From NCBI GenBank assembly GCA_016711295.1, contig JADJTE010000009.1, forward strand, positions 62,001-126,000: DNA of 64,000 nucleotides, in the 5' to 3' direction. Positions 57,491 through 64,000 of the stretch are shown here, piece after piece (within the stretch, counting starts at the first letter, position 1; every line of letters begins with the position of its first letter). The notes beneath the pieces were generated by a model. The model saw only the letters and a list, made by a program, of their open reading frames with translations. It was not told where the DNA came from and ran no database searches. The position numbers were made by a program, and so were the translations under genes. The DNA comes from Sphingobacteriales bacterium (GTDB lineage Bacteria; Bacteroidota; Bacteroidia; Chitinophagales; UBA2359).

Positions 57491-58616
57491 CTAAGCAGTA
57501 CGCGCCTTTTTGCGCTTGCCATATTCATAAGCCACCTGAAATAAGATGAATAGCAGAATCATATACGCTATTAGCAACAAGGTATAGGCGGGTTGCCAAA
57601 TAGGAAACAAATATCGATGTACATAATACACCAAACAGAGGTGTAGGGCAGATAATGCCACAAAAACCAATGCTACTTGCGCGTCGCTCAAACCACAATA
57701 AGCTAAATGGTGTGTCGTATGGTCGCGACCACCGACAGAAGGCGATTGACCACGCCATAAGCGGCGCACGGTTACGGTAGTGGTATCGATAATTGGCAAC
57801 AAAACAATAAAGCGGGCAGCAATAATTGGCGCAGGACCAATGCCGTATTCCGTATCGCGAAAATGCCACACATATATAATACTTAGGGCTGCAAACAATA
57901 CGCCCAATAGTTGGCTGCCTGCGTCGCCCATAAACATACGCGAGTGCTCATTTGTGCAGGAAACCCAGTAATCCGCCCAACATAGCAACTGCTATTACAC
58001 AAAAAGCAAGTGCCATTTGTCCGTCCAAGGCGGCCAAGGTCAAAATGCCCAATAGTATAAATAACGATACAGAAGCCGTAATTCCGTCCATATTATCTAA
58101 CATGTTCAGCGAATTCATGATACCCACTACCCAACAAATAGTAAATAACGCATTTAACGGCATTATATCGCTGATGGGAATAACTATACCGCCCATAAGG
58201 AGCAGTACCGCACATAACAATTGACCCGCCAATTTATAACGTGGGCTAATTTGGCGCATATCATCTATCAACCCCACCAAAAAACCAAGCGCACACGCAG
58301 CAATAAAGCTATACCACTGTTGCCAATTGGGTATTTCGATGCTAATGCCGCATTGTAGCAGCAAAAAAATGGTCAGCAGCCCCAGCAAAAAAGCGATACT
58401 AAACCCTATACCGCCTATGGCAGGCTTGGGTACTGCTGCCCAGCGCACCCAATCGGCGGTTTGGTGGTTGGCTTGGGGCATACCTACATGTCGGAGGCTT
58501 TGCAGTAGCCACGCATTGAAGGCCATACAGCAGAATGCAATTGTAATAGCGATAACTTTGTAGGCTATCAGCAAATCGGCATAGTGCTGCCATAAATAGC
58601 GGAAGTCGTTTATCAT
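57491..58616 (-). CDS. WecA/MraY-like undecaprenyl-phosphate sugar-1-phosphate transferase (frameshifted)
   Basis: Integral membrane GT4-type enzyme that loads a sugar phosphate on undecaprenyl phosphate to begin O-antigen, capsule or similar polymers. About ten TM segments. Motifs: KPAIGGIGF, VGLIDDMRQI (Mg-binding DD), NSLNMLDNMDGITA, MFMGDAGSQLLG and the HxH loop GGRDHTTHHLAYCGLS. The frame shifts near 57966 between GLLGFLH and NEHSRMFMGDAG (one base extra or two A missing from a run). Joined about 375 aa. Confidence 0.88.
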
Positions 58617-58656
58617 ACAAATAAAAATCCATTGGTCAGTTTGTCTATCTTTTCTA

Positions 58657-60296
58657 TCAAGGCTTCATCACATAACCGCAATAGCTTCGGCGCAGCGCAC
58701 CATCAATTGCAGCCGAGACTATGCCACCCGCATAGCCTGCCCCTTCGCCGCAGGGGTATAAACCGCCTACTTGGGGGTGTTGCAAGGTATCGGGTTGGCG
58801 TGGAATGCGCACAGGTGAAGATGTGCGCGACTCAACGCCGACCAATATGGCTTCGTCGGTATAGTAGTGGCTTGCGCGGCGGCAAAAAGCAGCCAAGCCG
58901 CCGTGTAGGTGTTGTGCTACAAAAGGCGGCAGTACATCGGTTAATAATGCACTAACTACGCCTGGTTGGTACGAACATTCGGGTAGCGATATGCTGCGTT
59001 TGTGGTGTAAAAAATCGGGCAAGCGTTGGGCAGGAGCAGTTTGGCGTTGCCCACCTACTAACCAAGCCTGCCGTTCTACTGCTGCTTGAAAAAATAAAGC
59101 CCGCAAGGGGTGATTGGCTAAATCTGCGGGCTTAATGGGCACGGTTTCGCAGGAAGAAGGGGCATAAAAATGGTGTCTGGGCAAAGTATTCAAATCTTCT
59201 AAGCGTATTTCGGTGACAATACCCGAATTGGCAAAGGGATTATTGCGGCGCGAAGGCGACCAGCCATTGGTCACTATCTCTTGGGTATCGGTCGCACAAG
59301 GCGCGATGATGCCGCCCGGGCACATACAAAACGAATAAACGCCGCGCCCTCCCACTTTCTCAACCCATGTATAGGCAGCAGGAGGTAAATAATCGCCCCT
59401 ACCTTTTTGTGGGCTACATTTATATTGCATTTGGTCTATTAATGCCTGCGGGTGTTCTATGCGTACCCCCAAAGCAAAAGGTTTGGCTTCTATGGCAATC
59501 TGTCGCTGGTGCAACAAGGCAAATACATCACGCGCCGAGTGCCCAGTCGCCAACAGAACGGCATCGCCCGCTATGATATCGCCCGTTTGCGCAATGATAC
59601 CAAGCACCTTACCGTTTTTCAAGCACAAATCCGCCATACGTGTATTAAAATGCACCTCACCACCTGCATCTAAAATGCTTTGGCGCATGGTTTCTATAAT
59701 CTTGGGTAGTTTGTTAGTGCCTATATGGGGATGTGCTTCTATCAGGATTTGCGGGTCGGCTCCGTGTGCCACAAAAATTTCTAAAATATGGCGAATATTG
59801 CCGCGTTTATCGGAGCGAGTATATAGTTTGCCATCGGAGTAAGTGCCCGCCCCTCCCTCTCCAAAACAATAATTAGAGTCGGGATTGATGAGATGCTGCT
59901 TGTTGATAGCTGCTAAATCGCGCCTTCGGTCGCGAACATCTTTGCCTCGCTCTATAATAATGGGTTTGATGCCCAACTCAATAAGCCTTAATGCGGCAAA
60001 CAAGCCCGCTGGACCCGCACCTACTATAATTGCACGGTATCTGTTGTCACTTTTGGGATAATTGGGTCTATAAATTGCAGGAGGCGGTATAGGTTCGTCG
60101 ACCAAAAGACTTGTATCGTAAGTAGTATTTTGGTTTTCCCGCCACGCGCATCAATAGAGCGGCGTAGCGTTCTAATACTTGCAATTTGTGCAATAGGCAC
60201 TCGCAGCCGAGCAGCTACCATTTGTCGTATGATATCGTCGGCGGCGGCTTGTTCGGGACTTAGCGTGAGCAAAAAGGTGCTTTTGGTCGAATGCAT
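58657..60296 (-). CDS. FAD-dependent oxidoreductase (frameshifted)
   Basis: Flavoprotein with an N-terminal 60-residue helper domain (STKSTFLLTLSPEQAAADD ... RTLRRSIDARGGK) and an FAD-binding core (AIIVGAGPAGLFAALRL, CFGEGGAGTYSDGKLYTR, VLLATGHSARDVFALLH, GLYPCGEGAGYAGGIVSAA). This family is conserved in many bacteria without a proven substrate. One T is missing from the T run near 60105; restored, ILLTIQVFLVDEPIPPPA reads through. Start ATG 60296. Total about 546 aa. Confidence 0.87.
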
Positions 60297-60380
60297 TGAT
60301 AAAAAGCAAGTGAATAGGGCGTATTGGTTTGGGTCCGACAAATTTCGTTGCCATTTGCCAATAGCCCCTACCCAAAACCG

Positions 60381-60388
60381 CAAAGTTA
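60381..60388 (-). promoter_or_regulatory. Putative -7 promoter box of the FAD oxidoreductase gene
   Basis: TAACTTTG followed by CGG on the minus strand, about 85 nt before ATG 60296. Confidence 0.5.
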
Positions 60389-60471
60389 CGCCCTGAATAT
60401 TTAGTTATGCTACCTTAGACCGCTTTTTTGTTGTTTTTGTGGCAAAATAGCACGCATAGCACAACAATAGC

Positions 60472-60517
60472 AACTCTCCGCAGTATAGGCAAAAAAATAC
60501 CTATATCGCAGAGAGTT
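60472..60517 (-). terminator. Terminator hairpin after the CHU_C gene
   Basis: Outer stem AACTCTC / GAGAGTT and inner stem TATAGG / CCTATA around an A-rich loop, about 45 bp past the stop of the large secreted protein. Confidence 0.6.
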
Positions 60518-60562
60518 ATTTATTTGGGTGCGTTATTCGTTAGCGCATTACTTGGTGTCGCC

Positions 60563-63500
60563 TTATCGCAATAATGTGATATTGCCTTGTTGTATAATTT
60601 CTTGTTCGCCTTCGCAATCTACGACGTAGGCGCGGCAATACCACGCATATACACCCATATCGCACTCCATATCTTGTGCTTGTCCGTCCCACGCTTCGGC
60701 GGGGTCTATGGTCGAAAATATTTTTTGCCCCCATCGATTATATACGCAAAACTCGTAGTCGCCCGATATGCCGTGTACCACGGGTCGGAACAAGTCATTC
60801 ATGCCATCTTGGTTGGGCGAAAAGCCATTAGGCACCATTACGGGATTGACGACAATGGGCAAATCTTTGATGGTAACGGTCACTTCGTCGCGTAGGGTAT
60901 CACATTCAGAGCGTAGTTCGAGCCAATAAATACCGCTTGTGGTGGGGCTATACGTGTCGGCAGCACTTCCGTCTTGCCATACGCGACTAATGCCAGACAC
61001 AGCGGCGGGTGCGGTCAGCAATACGGGTTCGCCTTTGCATACTTCCCAATCATCGCCCAAGGTAAATGGCGGAATGGCAGGTGATATGTCCAATGTCATT
61101 TCGTCTTCGGCGAGGCAGCCCGTGGCATTGCTTACCGTAACGGCATAGATGCCGCTTTCCGCGATATTGATAGTTGGCGTATTAGCACCATTGCTCCAAG
61201 TATAAACGATGCCCGTACCGCTATTTCCACCTGTGGGTGTGGCATTGAGCAGGGCAGTTTCGCCGCTACATAGTTGTAAGTCGTTGCCTATATCTATCAC
61301 CAAATTGTCGTAAGCAACCGCTATCTCGTCTGTATCGCTACATAGTCCGTCGGCAGTAAGCGTTACGCTATACGTACCCGATTGAGTAATATTGACCGAA
61401 GGCGTAGTGCTTCCGTTGCTCCATAGGTAAGTAGTGTTCGGATTAGCTATCGTAGCATCGAGAATAACGGGTGTTCCGTCGCATACTGCTACATCGGACA
61501 ATTGCACGTCGTCGATATCGGCAAGCGTGACGTTTATCATATCCGAGACGGTGCAACCCTGTATTACGGCAAGGGCTAAATAAGTACCCGATTGGGTGAT
61601 GGTATAAATGGGTGAATTTGTTCCGTCCTGCCAAGCATAAAATGTAGCGTCGGGGTGGGTTATGTCCAAAACAAGTTGGTTATCGCATACAAGCGTATCG
61701 GGCGGCAGCTCAAAAATAGGATTGAGCATGTCTACGATAAAACTATCTACTTGCGCACAATTGTTGTGGTATGATGTAACCCAATACGTTCCGTCTGTAT
61801 TGACGGTTTGTGTAGGCAGGGTGCTGCCGTTGTTCCATTCGTAGCTAACGCCACTAATAGGTAGGGTTACGTCTAAGACAACGGGTCCTTCCACGGCACA
61901 TTGGTCTATGGTGTGCAAGACGGTAGTGTTAGACAAGACAACGACTTGCAAATAGGCAGTATCGGCTATATTACAACTTGCGGGGTCGAAGGCAATTAAG
62001 GCTACGTCGAATGTACCGGGCGTGGTATAGATATGGGAGGGTTCGTCGAGCGAGCTACTGTCGCCGTCGCCAAAATGCCATTTATATATAAGTGCGCTAC
62101 TACCTAAGTTCGTAAAATTGACTTCAAAAGGTGCGCAGCCCGTAGCTGAGGGCGTAGCAGCCGCCTGTGCATTGACGCTGGGCGTTTGGAAATCTATTTT
62201 AAACACGCCAATATCCCAACTATTCGTTTGCCCAGTTGCCCAAGCTGTAGGTGTAGTATTAAAGCCTCCTCCCGAACAAACGCCTTGATAAACGATGCCG
62301 TTGTGGTCAAACGGCTCGTTCCGCCATCTACGTGGCTTGACGTATAGTAGGTGCCATAATTCAGACCTGCGGCATTAGGTTCTAATACGCCCAAGTAAAA
62401 GCCGCCCGTATTGAATAAAGCATTACTGGTAAGGGGCAATCCCGTGGCGGCACTATAGCCCGATACATAGATATAGCCGCAACCATCAATCATAAACGCG
62501 ACAGGCACCATCGGCGAACTGAATCCGCCGCCTGAGCCACCCAAGGTAGTTGCATATTCGATATTATTTAATTCATAGTTATAAGCAGTTACAAATATAC
62601 CGCCGTTGGCTTGTCCGTAAGTGCCTGCGGGCGTAATGGGCATAGAGCCGCTCGTTTGTCCATAAATCAATATCTTTTCGGTAAGGTCGTCGATGTCGAT
62701 AAAAAAGGCATGATCGACTTGGTTAGTGCCCCTAAATGTGCCGTGTAGTATTTCGGTAGCATCAGCGTTGAGGTGTAGTAAAAACCCGTCGTTAGAGCCT
62801 CCGCCAAAGGTAGCTTGTGCGCCGGGCGAAGCACCCAAAGGAAAGGTGGCATTGGCGGCTGTTCCGCATACATAGATGCTCGCATCTTCGGCAATGCGCA
62901 CACCAAATGCCATATCAGAGCCTGTTCCGCCCAAATAGGTACTGAATATCAGTTCTGTAAGGTCGGGGTTTAGTTTAAATAATACACCGTCTTGCGTGCC
63001 ACCGAGGGTTGTTTGGGCGGCATTGGGTGTAACGGGGAAATTGGCAGACTGCGAGCCGCAAGCGACAAAGGTATTGCCCCATTGGTCTATCATAATTTCG
63101 CCTCGATACGTATCGCCATAGTTAGAAGTGGCATTGCTTCGCCCATCTTGCATATTACCGCCCATATAAGTAGCTGCTACCAAGTCGGCGCCATCGGGCG
63201 ACAAAATAGCAACTATGATGTCGGCACTACCTCCTATATTTGGCTGAAATACGCCCGCTGTGGTTGGGAAATTAGTGCCATCAGTACTGCCCAATACGTG
63301 CATTTGGTTGTTATAATCTACGATTAGACTATGCGGATAATCGCTACCGCTACTGCCGATATAGGTTCCGTAGATGCGGTCGCTGGCATCAGGCGTATAT
63401 TTTGATATGGCTATATCGGTGCCGCCGCCATTAAATCCGGTATCAAATGCGCCCGTATTGGTGCTATATCCCGCCCCAAACGAGATAGCTCCTGTATAGA

Positions 63501-64000
63501 TATTGCCCTCGCCGTCATAAGTAGCGCAGTGCCCATAGTTAGTAGAAGTCGAGCCTGACAAGGTAGCACCTACCAATACGGGGTCTATCACTAAGGCATA
63601 TTGGTGGTTATAGCCTTTCGGAAAATCGAAACTCACGGCATTGTTGCCACATAGTACAAAGCGGCAAGGGATATTTTTCGGCATCTCGCCGCCCACCGAT
63701 TGGTAGGCATAGGGGCGTTGTTCGACAATAGTACCGACCGAGGTAACGATATTCAAATTACCCTCGTCATCGATAAATAAACGGTCTGCGCCTTCGTAGT
63801 ACATCTGTATCGGCGAGGGGTCGGCGTGGGGTGCTACGATAAAATCGTACTTAAAAAACAAGTCGCGGCTATACGTCATTAGGTCTATGCCTTGGTATAA
63901 CTGTGGATAGGTGATTTTATCGTAAATAGGTACGTGACTTTTCCATCGATTGCGGTCTTTACCTATAAAATAGTTGTTGTAATCGCGGTGAAGCCCTTCG
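60563..64000 (-). CDS. Giant secreted SBBP-repeat / Ig-like protein with CHU_C tail (5' end outside window; frameshifted)
   Basis: More than 1140 codons inside the window. From the right edge: a DUF7948-like N-terminal region (YDKITYPQLYQGIDLMTYSRD), beta-propeller SBBP repeats (FSTYLGGTGSDMAFGVRIAE, IYGTYIGSSGSDYPHSLIVD and others), one PKD domain (LIYKWHFGDGDSSSLDEPSH), about five Ig-like repeats each with a YxWxxG core and a Cys, and the gliding-motility-associated C-terminal domain (VPNGFSPNQDGMNDLFRP ... YNRWGQKIFSTIDP). CHU_C proteins leave by the type IX system. A T is missing from the TTT run near 62309; restored it reads GTSRFDHNGIVYQGVCSGGG. Confidence 0.9.

Noticed and set aside
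1..64000. Programmed frameshifting as a common mechanism
   Set aside because: The breaks occur in unrelated genes, in both directions, at different sequences and often in homopolymers; one is shown by a tandem-repeat control to be a simple base loss.

Overview
The window looks like chromosomal DNA of a Bacteroidota bacterium, probably of the Saprospiria/Chitinophagia/Cytophagia type. The grounds are type IX secretion sorting domains (both short type A tails and a gliding-motility CHU_C type tail), a DUF1800/DUF1501 secreted pair, a DAHP synthase-chorismate mutase fusion, the eukaryote/archaeal-like ProRS, and repeated TAnnTTTG boxes (the Bacteroidota -7 promoter element) just upstream of genes. 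The exact taxon cannot be set by eye.

Layout. 1-13.2 kb: housekeeping genes (proS, DUF58, a hexapeptide acyltransferase, a YHS lipoprotein, mtgA, an aldehyde dehydrogenase, an ABC-F protein, then DAHP synthase/chorismate mutase, a DUF4350 protein and aroB). 14-21 kb: DinB, the secreted DUF1800/DUF1501 pair, a membrane glycosyltransferase and a polyprenyl synthetase. 20.9-25 kb: a minus-strand sulfur module (two YeeE/YedE halves, a persulfide dioxygenase-like MBL/rhodanese protein, TauE/SafE). 25-33 kb: a secreted cytochrome/lamin-tail protein, yidD, ffh, recX, an M16 peptidase, era and gmhB. 33-39.5 kb: an accessory island. 39.6-64 kb: a hybrid histidine kinase, pectate lyase-like protein, tRNA-Ser, several secreted proteins, mgtC, aroC, sixA, a WecA-like transferase, an FAD oxidoreductase and a very large CHU_C protein running off the right edge.

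The main find is a complete diversity-generating retroelement (DGR) at about 33.86-38.4 kb. It has an HRDC-domain accessory gene translationally coupled to a DGR-type reverse transcriptase (YMDD and GNLSSQ motifs), a 122-bp template repeat full of AAC codons, and a convergent 659-aa target gene whose FGE-sulfatase/C-type-lectin-like domain ends in a matching 122-bp variable repeat. TR and VR differ at 22 positions, 19 of them at template adenines. A large nested hairpin sits just past VR, and the 3' flanks of TR and VR are inverted complements. An array of repeats, five of which carry a minus-strand TAnnTTTG box, lies upstream of the target operon. Families of palindromic and tandem repeats flank the island.

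Two cautions. About 22 open reading frames are broken by single frameshifts, mostly at homopolymers, and two more by in-frame TGA codons. Essential genes (proS, era, aroB, aroC) are among them, and one case inside a near-identical tandem repeat shows a lost C directly, so most are probably sequencing or assembly errors and I annotate the joined genes. The intergenic spaces also carry several dispersed non-coding repeat families, including two elements bounded by GTAACTATTTAGG inverted ends.
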